DNA of 64,000 bases from Bacillus cereus group sp. RP43 (lineage in GTDB: Bacteria > Bacillota > Bacilli > Bacillales > Bacillaceae_G), in NCBI RefSeq assembly GCF_040459645.1, contig NZ_JARVHQ010000001.1, positions 1,488,001-1,552,000 on the forward strand, written 5' to 3'. The translations under genes and the position numbers were made by a program. This document shows positions 1 to 11,710 of this stretch, one piece after another. Positions within the stretch are counted from its first letter, which is position 1; each line of letters starts with the position of its first letter. The notes below the pieces were generated by a model. That model did no database searches. It saw only the letters and a program-made list of their open reading frames with translations, and was not told the origin of the DNA.

Positions 1-900
1 GCAGGTTCTGAAATGACAGATTTCGAAATGTTAAAAGAGCTTGGAGCATTTGCTTTCACTGATGACGGTGTCGGCGTACAAGATGCGAGCATGATGTTAG
101 CTGCTATGAAGCGTGCAGCGAAATTGAATATGGCAGTAGTTGCGCATTGCGAAGAAAATACACTTATTAATAAAGGTTGTGTACATGAAGGGAAGTTTTC
201 TGAGAAACACGGACTAAACGGTATCCCATCAGTATGTGAATCTGTACATATTGCAAGGGATATACTGCTTGCTGAAGCGGCAGATTGTCACTATCACGTA
301 TGTCACGTAAGTACGAAAGGATCTGTACGTGTAATCCGTGATGCGAAACGCGCTGGAATTAAAGTAACAGCAGAAGTAACACCGCATCACTTAGTGTTAT
401 GTGAGGATGATATCCCATCAGCTGATCCTAACTTTAAAATGAATCCACCGCTTCGTGGAAAAGAAGATCATGCAGCACTAATTGAGGGTTTATTAGATGG
501 AACGATCGATATGATCGCAACTGATCATGCACCGCATACAGCGGAAGAGAAAGCGCAAGGAATTGAAAGAGCACCATTCGGAATTACTGGTTTTGAAACA
601 GCATTCCCGCTTCTATACACAAACCTTGTGAAAAAAGGAATTATCACACTAGAGCAGTTAATTCAATTCTTAACAGAAAAGCCAGCTGATACATTCGGCT
701 TAGAAGCAGGTCGCCTAAAAGAAGGTAGAACAGCTGATATTACAATCATTGATTTAGAACAAGAAGAAGAGATTGACCCAACAACATTCTTATCAAAAGG
801 AAAAAACACACCATTCGCAGGTTGGAAATGCCAAGGATGGCCGGTAATGACAATCGTTGGTGGTAAGATCGCATGGCAAAAGGAGAGTGCATTAGTATGA
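1..900 (+). CDS. pyrC: Dihydroorotase, 3' part (N-terminus outside window)
   Basis: Zinc enzyme that cyclises carbamoyl-aspartate to dihydroorotate, the third step of UMP synthesis. The frame is open from base 1, so the first ATG at 13 is internal; 299 residues are visible and about 129 are missing if the family length of about 428 applies. With that offset the visible DDG aspartate becomes D151 and the AHCEEN histidine H178, both metal ligands in the Bacillus class I enzyme. EVTPHHL and ATDHAPHT supply a further ligand histidine and the catalytic aspartate. The stop overlaps the carA start by 4 bp. It is the first visible gene of the pyr operon; any PyrR attenuator lies upstream of the window. 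Confidence 0.96.
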   Translation, partial: AGSEMTDFEMLKELGAFAFTDDGVGVQDASMMLAAMKRAAKLNMAVVAHCEENTLINKGCVHEGKFSEKHGLNGIPSVCESVHIARDILLAEAADCHYHVCHVSTKGSVRVIRDAKRAGIKVTAEVTPHHLVLCEDDIPSADPNFKMNPPLRGKEDHAALIEGLLDGTIDMIATDHAPHTAEEKAQGIERAPFGITGFETAFPLLYTNLVKKGIITLEQLIQFLTEKPADTFGLEAGRLKEGRTADITIIDLEQEEEIDPTTFLSKGKNTPFAGWKCQGWPVMTIVGGKIAWQKESALV

Positions 901-1994
901 AAAGACAACTTATCTTAGAAGATGGAACAGTATTAATTGGAAAAGGTTTCGGAGGAGAAATTGAAAAGTCAGGTGAGGTTGTATTCACAACAGGAATGAC
1001 TGGATATCAAGAAACATTATCTGATCCATCATATTGCGGTCAAATCGTAACGTTTACGTACCCATTAATCGGAAACTACGGCATTAACCGTGACGATTTT
1101 GAATCGATTCATCCATCTGTAAATGGTTTAATCGTAAATGAAATTTGTGATCACCCATCAAACTTCCGTAATGAAATTTCGTTAAATGATTACTTAAAAG
1201 AAAGAAACATCCCAGGATTAGCGGGAATTGATACGAGAAAATTAACGAGAAAAATTCGTCAATACGGTACATTACGCGGCCGCCTTTGTAACATGGATGC
1301 AGATGTAGAATACATCGTGAGCCAATTAAAAGCGACAGTATTTACAGATCACGTGAAACGTGTATCAACGAAAGATCCATACCCAAGCCCAGGTCGTGGA
1401 CACCGAGTTGTACTTGTAGACTTCGGAATGAAACATGGTATTTTACGAGAATTAAATAAACGTGACTGTGATGTAATTGTAGTACCTTACAATACAACAG
1501 CAGAAGAAATTTTACGCCTTAGCCCAGATGGAATTATGTTAAGTAACGGACCTGGAGATCCAAAAGATGTGCCAGAAGCGATTGAAATGCTAAAAGACAT
1601 TATCGGTAAAGTTCCTTTATTCGGAATTTGCTTAGGACATCAATTGTTCGCACTAGCATCTGGTGCGAATACAAGTAAGTTAAAATTCGGTCACCGTGGT
1701 TTAAATCATCCAGTAAAAAATCTTGCAACTGGAAAAGTAGCAATTACATCTCAAAACCATGGTTACGCAGTGGAAGAAGAATCAGTTAAAAATACAGAAC
1801 TTGAAATTACACATGTTGCTTTAAATGATGGAACAGTAGAAGGTCTTCGTCATACGAAGTTCCCAGCATTTACAGTACAATATCATCCAGAAGCTTCAGC
1901 AGGACCAGAAGATGCAAATGATTTATTCGAAGATTTCTTAGAAATGATTGAAAACTTCAAGAAAGAAGGGGAAGAGTTATGCCAAAACGCCTAG
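897..1994 (+). CDS. carA: Carbamoyl-phosphate synthase small (glutaminase) subunit
   Basis: 365 residues. It hydrolyses glutamine and channels ammonia to CarB for carbamoyl phosphate synthesis. The C-terminal class I amidotransferase domain shows the nucleophile in [10 protein letters not shown] and the His-Glu pair in QYHPEAS; the N-terminal half is the CarA-specific domain ([18 protein letters not shown]). The ATG at 897 follows an AAAGGAGAG ribosome site; an in-frame upstream start at 873 lies inside pyrC and has no such site. The start overlaps the pyrC stop (ATGA) and the end overlaps carB by 16 bp. As part of the pyr cluster this is the pyrimidine-type (pyrAA) enzyme. Confidence 0.97.
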   Translation: MKRQLILEDGTVLIGKGFGGEIEKSGEVVFTTGMTGYQETLSDPSYCGQIVTFTYPLIGNYGINRDDFESIHPSVNGLIVNEICDHPSNFRNEISLNDYLKERNIPGLAGIDTRKLTRKIRQYGTLRGRLCNMDADVEYIVSQLKATVFTDHVKRVSTKDPYPSPGRGHRVVLVDFGMKHGILRELNKRDCDVIVVPYNTTAEEILRLSPDGIMLSNGPGDPKDVPEAIEMLKDIIGKVPLFGICLGHQLFALASGANTSKLKFGHRGLNHPVKNLATGKVAITSQNHGYAVEEESVKNTELEITHVALNDGTVEGLRHTKFPAFTVQYHPEASAGPEDANDLFEDFLEMIENFKKEGEELCQNA

Positions 1995-4900
1995 ACATTA
2001 ACACAATTTTAGTAATCGGATCAGGACCAATTGTAATTGGGCAAGCAGCAGAGTTTGATTACTCTGGTACACAAGCTTGTCAATCTCTTAGAGAAGAAGG
2101 TTACAAAGTAATCCTTGTTAACTCTAACCCAGCAACAATTATGACAGATACTGCAACAGCAGATAAAGTATATATAGAACCATTAACACTAGAATTCGTA
2201 AGCCGTATCATTCGTAAAGAACGTCCAGATGCAATCCTGCCAACATTAGGTGGTCAAACAGGTTTAAATATGGCTGTCGAACTTGCGAAATCAGGCATAC
2301 TTGAAGAGTGCGGAGTTGAAATTTTAGGAACAAAATTATCAGCAATCGAGCAAGCGGAAGATCGTGATTTATTCCGTACATTAATGCAGGAATTAAATGA
2401 ACCAATTCCATCTAGTACGATTATTCATACGCTAGAAGAAGCACATGAATTTGTAAAAGAAATTGGTTATCCAGTTATTGTTCGCCCAGCATTTACAATG
2501 GGTGGAACAGGTGGCGGAATCTGTAGTAATGAAGAAGAATTAATTGAAATTGTATCAGGTGGTTTAAAACATAGTCCAGTGACACAATGTTTATTAGAAA
2601 AGAGCATTGCTGGTTGTAAGGAAATTGAATATGAAGTAATGCGTGACTCGAATGATAACGCGATTGTAGTATGTAATATGGAAAATATCGATCCAGTTGG
2701 GGTTCATACAGGTGATTCTATCGTTGTAGCGCCGAGCCAAACATTAAGTGACCGTGAGTATCAAATGTTACGAAACACTTCATTACGAATTATTCGTGCA
2801 TTAGGAATTGAAGGCGGATGTAACGTTCAGCTTGCACTTGATCCACATAGCTTCCAATACTATGTAATCGAAGTAAACCCACGTGTAAGTCGTTCATCTG
2901 CACTAGCATCTAAAGCAACTGGATATCCAATTGCAAAGCTAGCGGCAAAAATTGCAGTCGGTTTAACATTAGATGAAATTATAAACCCAGTAACACAAAA
3001 AACATACGCTTGCTTCGAGCCAGCATTAGACTATGTTGTTTCAAAAATACCACGCTGGCCATTTGATAAGTTTGAATCAGCAAACAGAACACTTGGTACG
3101 CAAATGAAGGCAACTGGTGAAGTTATGTCAATCGGACGTAACTTAGAGCAATCATTATTAAAAGCGGTACGTTCTTTAGAACTTGGCGTTTATCACTTAG
3201 AATTAGAGCATTTAAAAGAACTTGATAAAGAAACAATGAAAAAACGCATTATAAAAGCTGATGATGAGCGACTGTTTGTTGTAGCAGAAGCGATTCGTCA
3301 AGGTGTAACGAAAGAAGAAATCAACGAATGGTGTGAAATGGACTTCTTCTTCTTACAAAAAGTTGAAAATATCGTAAACATGGAACGCGAAGTAAAAGCG
3401 AATGTAGGAAATATGGAAGTACTACAAACTGCGAAAGAAATGGGCTTCAGCGATCACTACATTGCAGCAGCTTGGAACAAAACAGAGCGTGAAATTTACG
3501 ATATGCGTAAAGAAAGCAATATAACTCCTGTTTATAAAATGGTAGATACTTGTGCGGCAGAGTTTGAATCTGCAACACCATACTACTACAGCACATATGG
3601 TGACGAAAATGAATCGGTTAGAACAGATCGTAAGAGTGTAGTAGTTCTAGGATCTGGTCCAATCCGTATCGGTCAAGGTGTTGAGTTTGACTATGCAACA
3701 GTTCACTCAGTATGGGCAATTAAAGAAGCTGGATATGAGGCAATCATTGTTAATAACAACCCAGAAACAGTTTCAACAGACTTCAGTATTTCTGACAAAT
3801 TATACTTTGAACCATTAACGATTGAAGATGTAATGCACATCATCGATTTAGAAAAACCAGAAGGTGTTATCGTTCAGTTCGGTGGACAAACGGCAATTAA
3901 CTTAGCGGCGAAATTAGAAGCACACGGTGTGAAAATTTTAGGAACATCACTTGAAGACTTAGACCGTGCAGAAGATCGTGATAAGTTTGAAGCGGCTCTA
4001 ACACAGCTTGGTATCCCGCAACCAGTTGGTAAAACAGCAACGACTGTAGAGCAAGCAGTAGCAATCGCTGACAAAATTGGTTACCCAGTATTAGTAAGAC
4101 CATCTTACGTACTAGGTGGACGCGCGATGGAAATCGTATATCGTCAAGAAGAGCTGCTGCACTACATGAAAAATGCGGTTAAAGTTCACGCAGATCACCC
4201 AGTATTAATCGATCGTTACATGGTTGGTAAAGAAATTGAAGTAGATGCAATTTCAGACGGTGAGAATGTGTTCATTCCAGGTATTATGGAACATATTGAA
4301 CGCGCTGGAGTTCACTCTGGTGACTCAATCGGAGTATATCCACCACAGAGCTTATCTGCAAAACTGAAAGAACAAATTATTGAACATACAATTGCACTTG
4401 GAAAAGGATTAAACATTGTTGGATTACTAAATATCCAGTTTGTAGTATTCAAAGATGAAGTGTATGTAATTGAAGTAAACCCACGTGCGAGCCGTACGGT
4501 ACCATTCTTAAGTAAAATTACAGGCGTACCAATGGCGAATGTCGCAACGAAAGTTATTTTAGGGCAAAATCTTGTAGAACAAGGTTATGGAACTGGCTAT
4601 CACCCAGAAGAGAAAGAAGTGTATGTAAAAGCACCGGTATTCTCATTTGCGAAATTACGCTCAGTTGATACAACATTAGGACCTGAAATGAAGTCAACAG
4701 GGGAAGTAATGGGGAAAGACTTAACACTTGAAAAAGCCTTATACAAAGGGTTAGTTGCTTCTGGAATTAACATCCCAACGCACGGATCAGTAATCATCAC
4801 TGTAGCGGATAAAGATAAAGAAGAGGCGATGGAAATTGCAAAACGTTTCCACGAAATCGGTTATAACTTATTAGCAACAGCTGGAACAGCACAAACATTA

Positions 4901-5193
4901 GCAGAGCAAAACATTCCAGTACAAGTTGTAAACAAAATTGATTCTGAAGACTACAACTTACTAGATATTATCCGTCAAGGAAAAGCACAGTTTGTAATCA
5001 ATACATTAACAAAAGGCAAACAACCAGCGCGTGATGGTTTCCGCATTCGCCGTGAATCAGTAGAAAATGGTGTGGCTTGCTTAACATCACTTGATACAAC
5101 GAGAGCAATCTTACGAGTATTAGAATCTATGACATTCTCAGCTCATTCAATGAAAGAAATTACGCAAACGAAGCGTCACGAGGTGGTACATGC

Positions 5194-5197
<4 letters not shown>
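1979..5197 (+). CDS. carB: Carbamoyl-phosphate synthase large subunit
   Basis: 1072 residues, the usual full length. It makes carbamoyl phosphate from bicarbonate, two ATP and ammonia delivered by CarA. Two homologous ATP-grasp halves are visible, each opening with a dinucleotide-like loop ([19 protein letters not shown] near residue 13 and [18 protein letters not shown] near 556). Each carries an EVNPR metal/ATP motif. The C-terminal ~140 residues form the MGS-type regulatory domain ([11 protein letters not shown]). The gene overlaps carA by 16 bp and pyrK by 4 bp, consistent with coupled translation of a heterodimer. Confidence 0.97.
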
Positions 5198-7596
<2,399 letters not shown>

Positions 7597-7600
<4 letters not shown>

Positions 7601-8229
7601 AAAAAGAAATCGCATCGCATTTATTAGAAATTGGAGCAGTATTTTTACAACCGAATGATCCATTTACTTGGTCTTCTGGTATGAAATCACCAATTTATTG
7701 TGATAATCGTTTAACTTTATCTTATCCAAAAGTACGCCAAGCGATTGCAGCTGGATTAGAAGAGTTAATTAAAGAGCATTTCCCAACTGTAGAAGTTATT
7801 GCAGGAACAGCAACTGCTGGTATTGCGCACGCTGCATGGGTAAGCGATCGTATGGATTTACCGATGTGCTACGTACGTAGTAAGGCAAAAGGTCACGGCA
7901 AAGGGAACCAAATCGAAGGAAAAGCTGAAAAAGGTCAAAAAGTAGTAGTAGTAGAAGACTTAATTTCAACTGGCGGTAGTGCAATTACATGTGTAGAAGC
8001 ACTTCGCGAAGCTGGCTGTGAAGTATTAGGAATCGTATCAATCTTCACGTACGAGCTTGAGTCAGGAAAAGAGAAACTAGAAGCAGCAAACGTAGCATCA
8101 TATTCTTTAAGTGATTACAGTGCATTAACTGAAGTTGCAGCAGAAAAAGGTATGATCGGACAAGCTGAAATGAAAAAATTACAAGAGTGGCGTAAAAATC
8201 CAGCTGACGAGGCTTGGGTTACAGCGTAA
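7597..8229 (+). CDS. pyrE: Orotate phosphoribosyltransferase
   Basis: 210 residues; condenses orotate with PRPP to give OMP. The PRPP-binding signature [15 protein letters not shown] is near residues 107-121; the N-terminal segment has [21 protein letters not shown] typical of the Bacillus enzyme (quoted without its last residue context). ATG 7597 overlaps the pyrF stop and has GGGAAGG upstream; the in-frame start at 7579 lies within pyrF. Last gene of the operon, followed 10 bp later by a strong terminator. Confidence 0.97.
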
Positions 8230-8239
8230 TACGGAAAAG

Positions 8240-8272
8240 GACGACTGCGTGGGGAAACGCGGTCGTCTTTTT
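8240..8272 (+). terminator. Rho-independent terminator of the pyr operon
   Basis: An 11-bp stem GACGACTGCGT / ACGCGGTCGTC (one G-U pair), loop GGGGAA, then TTTTT. It starts 10 bp after the pyrE stop. Confidence 0.93.
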
Positions 8273-8324
8273 ATATCATTGCTAAAATTTCATGTAAAGT
8301 TCCATCGATATCAAAGAAAATCAT
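8271..8324 (-). pseudogene. Remnant of a HAD-family hydrolase (N-terminus only)
   Basis: On the minus strand an AAGGAG ribosome site is followed, 9 nt later, by an ATG that encodes MIFFDIDGTLHEILAMI and then stops. The first ten residues match HAD motif I (hydrophobic strand then DxDGTL, with the nucleophile and general acid aspartates). The stop codon lies inside the T-tract of the pyrE terminator. A HAD enzyme needs about 200 residues, so this reads as the leftover 5' end of a deleted gene. It could instead be a spurious or tiny peptide gene; the exact motif with a good ribosome site argues for decay. Confidence 0.6.
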
Positions 8325-8346
8325 ATTACAAACTCCTTACTAATAA

Positions 8347-8601
8347 CTACTTAGCATTTTCCGCAACTTCATATCCTCTCACAAATAATAGAGTCATATA
8401 AGAAATGATAAATGAGAAGATGCTATACATACCAACCCAAAAGAAAAATTTTGGAGTAAAGGCGATAACACCTATTATTAAAAAACTAGCAAACGTTACA
8501 ATCGGCATTACATAATACGTTTTCGTTCTACGTGTTCCAATAACAGAAACGATAAAGATAAGTAATGGACAGATTAATAAGACGAAAATCAATTCATTCA
8601 T
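8347..8601 (-). CDS. Small membrane protein, DUF2651 (YbeF-like)
   Basis: 84 residues with three predicted membrane helices (about 3-22, 30-49, 52-75) separated by a basic GTRRTKTYY loop. Size, topology and the YYVMPIVTF segment resemble the DUF2651/YbeF family of Bacillus, whose function is unknown; this is recognition by eye. AAAAGGGGACATAACT precedes the ATG on the minus strand. It sits alone between the HAD remnant and a permease, and a near-consensus cre box lies about 40 bp upstream. Confidence 0.72.
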   Translation of the reverse strand: MNELIFVLLICPLLIFIVSVIGTRRTKTYYVMPIVTFASFLIIGVIAFTPKFFFWVGMYSIFSFIISYMTLLFVRGYEVAENAK

Positions 8602-8639
8602 AGTTATGTCCCCTTTTCTAGTAGAAGTAATATGTTTCT

Positions 8640-8653
8640 TGTAAACGTTTTGA
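8640..8653 (-). promoter_or_regulatory. Candidate cre (CcpA) box upstream of the DUF2651 gene
   Basis: Read on the minus strand TCAAAACGTTTACA differs from the TGWAANCGNTNWCA cre consensus at one position (C for G at position 2). It lies about 40 bp before the 8601 start and overlaps a possible TTTACA -35 element. A single sequence match of this length can arise by chance. Confidence 0.3.
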
Positions 8654-8733
8654 AATAATTACTCTCTTAATATAATTTCGCTAACACATACATAATCCCT
8701 TTTGAAGGTCAGTATGTTTCAATACTTAACCTG

Positions 8734-8765
8734 AAAAAACGTAAGCAAGTATTGCCTTGCTTACG
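8734..8765 (-). terminator. Terminator of the permease gene
   Basis: On the minus strand the stem CGTAAGCAA / TTGCTTACG with an 8-nt loop is followed by TTTTTT. It starts directly after the permease stop codon at 8766. Confidence 0.88.
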
Positions 8766-10151
8766 TTATAGGATAAACATCGCAACAATCGTGGTGACAA
8801 TTAAGCCAATCACAACTGGTAAAAAGTTTCGGCGTGCAAGTTCAAACGGATCCACTTTACAAATGGCAGCGGCAGGGATAAGCGCCCAAGGAATTAATGT
8901 TCCGCCCCCGGTCCAGATTGCTGCAATTTGCCCGAGTGCTGTTAATGTAGCTGTTCCATGCCCAAGCGCTGTTCCGAAAAGATTGGCAATCGAACCAGCA
9001 AGTGATATACCGGAAAAGCCAGATCCGTCTAAACCAGTAATGACACCAACGATAGTTAATGTTCCCGCCGATACATATTGGTTTAAAGGAACAGTTTGAG
9101 ATAAGGCGATCCCTAAGTCGTTAATGATTCCGTGTGAACCTTTCGGTAAATAGTCCCCGATAATTTTTACAAAGCCACTATCTCCTAAATAAAAGAGTGC
9201 AGCAATTGGAATAACTGGTCCGAAAATTTTAAATCCAAATTGGAGCCCTTCTATAAAATAATCGGTCGTTTTATTTAGTCCATTTCCTTTGTAAGCGATG
9301 AGAGAAATGATGATAATCATAATAACAGTCGTCCCGCCGATAAGTGCGGTTGCGTCGCTTCCTTGTAGTTTAAATTGAATCATACAAAGGATATCGATGG
9401 CATATACGATCGGAATACAAATAGCGAGCCATTTTTTTGTCCGAGAAGATAATGAAGTGAGCGTTTTAGAAGACTCAGTTGATGGAATAGATTCTTGTAT
9501 AGATAAGCCTGTATGAAATTCTTTTCGTAAGAAGAAAAATGCGACGGAAGTTGTCACAATGCCCATAACAATTACGAGGGGAACACTGGCAGAAACAACG
9601 CTGGAAACAGGAAGACCAGCAGCGTCTGCAGTTAATTTCGGTGCACCTTGAATAACGAAGTCACCAGATAAGGCGATGCCATGTCCGAATAAGTTCATAG
9701 CAATGGCAACTCCAATTGGCGGAAGGCCGACGCGTACAGCGACAGGTAATAAAATAGCCCCCATTAAGGCAACAGCTGGAGAAGGCCAAAAGAAGAAAGA
9801 AATTGTCATCATCAAAAGGCCGATAATCCAGTAGGCGAGGGTAGGTGTACGAATCATTTTTGTAAATGGTGAAATCATCGTATCATTTATGCCGGTATGA
9901 ACGAGTAGATTGCTCATTGATACGATAATGGAGATGATCAATATAGTTGGTAATAGCTCAGTAATGGCGTAAATGAAAATTTGAAAAATACCGCTAATGG
10001 CAAGAGGGATAGAGCTTGTAGCGGTTAATGCTAATAAAAAGATAAAAACGATACAAATAATCGTCGTATCTTTCCGGAGAATAAAGAAGGTAATAATGGT
10101 TAGTAAGCAAAGAACATAGAGAGCATGTAAAAGCGTTAATTCAACTCCCAT
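8766..10151 (-). CDS. Multi-pass permease, ion-transporter superfamily (GntP/DcuC-like)
   Basis: 461 residues, strongly hydrophobic with roughly 11-12 membrane spans; a soluble basic loop around residues 225-250 divides it into halves, as in GntP, DcuC and other ion-transporter superfamily carriers. Glycine-rich segments (MNLFGHGIALSGDF, TGLDGSGFSGISLAGS, ALGHGTATLTALGQ) resemble re-entrant substrate loops of such secondary transporters of organic acids. The substrate cannot be inferred. The ATG at 10151 has AAGGATG 8 nt upstream; an in-frame GTG at 10160 abuts that site and is less likely. It is monocistronic, with its own terminator and a possible CTCACA-17-TACAAT promoter at 10184-10212. 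Confidence 0.78.
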   Translation of the reverse strand: MGVELTLLHALYVLCLLTIITFFILRKDTTIICIVFIFLLALTATSSIPLAISGIFQIFIYAITELLPTILIISIIVSMSNLLVHTGINDTMISPFTKMIRTPTLAYWIIGLLMMTISFFFWPSPAVALMGAILLPVAVRVGLPPIGVAIAMNLFGHGIALSGDFVIQGAPKLTADAAGLPVSSVVSASVPLVIVMGIVTTSVAFFFLRKEFHTGLSIQESIPSTESSKTLTSLSSRTKKWLAICIPIVYAIDILCMIQFKLQGSDATALIGGTTVIMIIIISLIAYKGNGLNKTTDYFIEGLQFGFKIFGPVIPIAALFYLGDSGFVKIIGDYLPKGSHGIINDLGIALSQTVPLNQYVSAGTLTIVGVITGLDGSGFSGISLAGSIANLFGTALGHGTATLTALGQIAAIWTGGGTLIPWALIPAAAICKVDPFELARRNFLPVVIGLIVTTIVAMFIL

Positions 10152-10318
10152 AACATTCACATCCTTAGGCGTTCGTGTAGTTCATTGTATGAAAGCAGTG
10201 AAAGTATGTGAGTATAAGGAAAAAGAAAAAAAGTGAAATTTCATGTACTGTAATGGTAAGAATAAAATATGGATGTTACAATACAATTAATCCTAAAAAT
10301 GGAATTAAAGGAGGACTT

Positions 10319-10684
10319 ATGCACAAGAAAATTGGTTTTTGGGGATTTATTATTTCTTGTAGTCTATTAATCATTTTAAATCTATTTACAAACAATGAAT
10401 GGGTAAGTATCATACCTGTTTTTGGGTTTGTTTTTGTACTGTTATATAACTGGGATGATATGAAACAATATAGTAAGAAAAGTATTGGAATTATGATAGG
10501 TATCACTGTTATTTGCTCATTTTTCATAGGGTTTATTTTAATAGAAGGGCAGAAACAGATGGAGAAAATGTCTATTTTTCAAGATTGGATGTCTTCTACG
10601 AAAGGTCTTTATCTTGTAATTGTAGTCGTTATTTTTCTAAGAGTCATGATAAGAATAGGGAGTTACATATTAAAGAGAGGATAG
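10319..10684 (+). CDS. Unknown small membrane protein, tandem paralogue 1
   Basis: 121 residues; four predicted membrane helices (about 8-25, 28-45, 55-73, 94-115) with lysine-rich connections. I do not recognise the family. ATG 10319 follows AAAGGAGGACTT; an in-frame start at 10208 would add 37 residues with no ribosome site. It shares KIG.., a central NEWV, LY-W-, K-YSKK and IFQDW with the next gene, so the two arose by duplication. The base composition is AT-rich compared with the housekeeping neighbours. Confidence 0.75.
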   Translation: MHKKIGFWGFIISCSLLIILNLFTNNEWVSIIPVFGFVFVLLYNWDDMKQYSKKSIGIMIGITVICSFFIGFILIEGQKQMEKMSIFQDWMSSTKGLYLVIVVVIFLRVMIRIGSYILKRG

Positions 10685-10700
10685 AATGGAGGTAGTACGA

Positions 10701-11069
10701 ATGAGAGAAAAAATAGGGTATTATGGTGTGCTCGGTTGTTTACTATTATCTATCATTTTAGGACAATTTCTTAAAAGTGAATGGGTACCAGTAATATTAT
10801 GTATAGGAGTATTGATTTTTGCTCCCTTGTACCGCTGGAAAGAGTGGAAAACGTATAGTCGGAAAAAGAAAATTATTTATAGTATCGAGTTTGTCATAAT
10901 AATTAGTACGATTCCGTTCTTGCTAATAAAAGGTTATGAACAAATGAATGACATAGCAATTTTTCAAGGGTGGTTACTTGTTGCAAAATGGTTATACTTA
11001 CTATTCATTTTAATAGCGATAGCAGTGATTGCTAAAAAAGTAAACGGAAAAATATTTGTTAATGAATAA
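10701..11069 (+). CDS. Unknown small membrane protein, tandem paralogue 2
   Basis: 122 residues, four predicted membrane helices in the same positions as the preceding gene. Shared landmarks in the same order are KIGYYG, SEWVPVI, LYRW, TYSRKKK, a GYEQM / GQKQM step and IFQGW before the last helix. ATG 10701 has GGAGG 8 nt upstream; the ATG at 10686 overlaps that site. It follows paralogue 1 by 16 bp, so they are probably cotranscribed and end at the 11072-11104 terminator. Function unknown. Confidence 0.77.
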   Translation: MREKIGYYGVLGCLLLSIILGQFLKSEWVPVILCIGVLIFAPLYRWKEWKTYSRKKKIIYSIEFVIIISTIPFLLIKGYEQMNDIAIFQGWLLVAKWLYLLFILIAIAVIAKKVNGKIFVNE

Positions 11070-11071
11070 AA

Positions 11072-11104
11072 GAAAGTGCCACCGGATAAGGTGGCACTTT
11101 CTTA
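11072..11104. terminator. Bidirectional terminator between convergent genes
   Basis: Stem AAAGTGCCACC / GGTGGCACTTT, loop GGATAA, with A residues before and T residues after. It can serve the + strand membrane-protein pair and the minus-strand DinB gene, whose stop codon it touches. Confidence 0.9.
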
Positions 11105-11626
11105 TTTTACTGAATGTGCTTTTTGCATCTTTTTAACTAAACGAATTTGTCCGCGATGATTGATTTCATCTTCAAATACGTGAAACCATTTAAAGTAGTT
11201 ATTTGCTGGCTTGTCATGCCAAAAGTCTGTCGTTTTAAATAGCCATTCATCAGGTAATGATTGAAAAGTTTTAATCGTTTTGGAACGTACTTCTTGCAAC
11301 GTATTTATGTAAAATTCTATTGAGTTTCCTTTTATTTTCTCACGGCCAAGATTTCCTAACTCAACAGCAGGTAACCAGCGTTCTAATTCAGCATCTGTTG
11401 GTTCACGATCTTCAAAAGTATGAATCTGGTAGTAAAATTCAATAGCGGCCATATGGTACAATAACATGCCAATTGAATTTGCTTCATCATCATATAAATA
11501 ATCAAGTTCTTCAATTGTTAAGCCTTCGACCGCTTGCATTGTTGTATAACGAGCGTAATTCATCATGGAAACAAGTTTTGAAAATTCTACGTTTAAACCA
11601 TCTATTTTATCAATTACAAAGTTCAA
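11102..11626 (-). CDS. DinB-fold protein (DUF664/DinB-like, possible metal-dependent)
   Basis: 174 residues, all-helical. The DinB/YfiT four-helix pattern is suggested by YHMAAIEFYYQ near residue 57 and the C-terminal EDEINHRGQIRLVKK, which give the spaced histidines that bind a divalent metal in this superfamily. Members include bacillithiol or mycothiol S-transferases and many of unknown role. The start is TTG at 11626, preceded by GAGGGGG at a good distance; the next ATG codons (within VSMMNYARY) have no ribosome site. Converges with the membrane-protein pair. Confidence 0.72.
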   Translation of the reverse strand: MNFVIDKIDGLNVEFSKLVSMMNYARYTTMQAVEGLTIEELDYLYDDEANSIGMLLYHMAAIEFYYQIHTFEDREPTDAELERWLPAVELGNLGREKIKGNSIEFYINTLQEVRSKTIKTFQSLPDEWLFKTTDFWHDKPANNYFKWFHVFEDEINHRGQIRLVKKMQKAHSVK

Positions 11627-11710
11627 TTAAAATTCCCCCTCTTTAAACGAATACTCCAGAGAAGGAATTCTATGTGCAGAGAAAAACTCCTGTTAAAAAG
11701 TTCATAATTT

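Noticed and set aside
8752..9099. A 115-codon frame on the + strand opposite the permease gene.
   Set aside because: It mirrors the minus-strand permease coding sequence, has no ribosome site and shows no recognisable domain.
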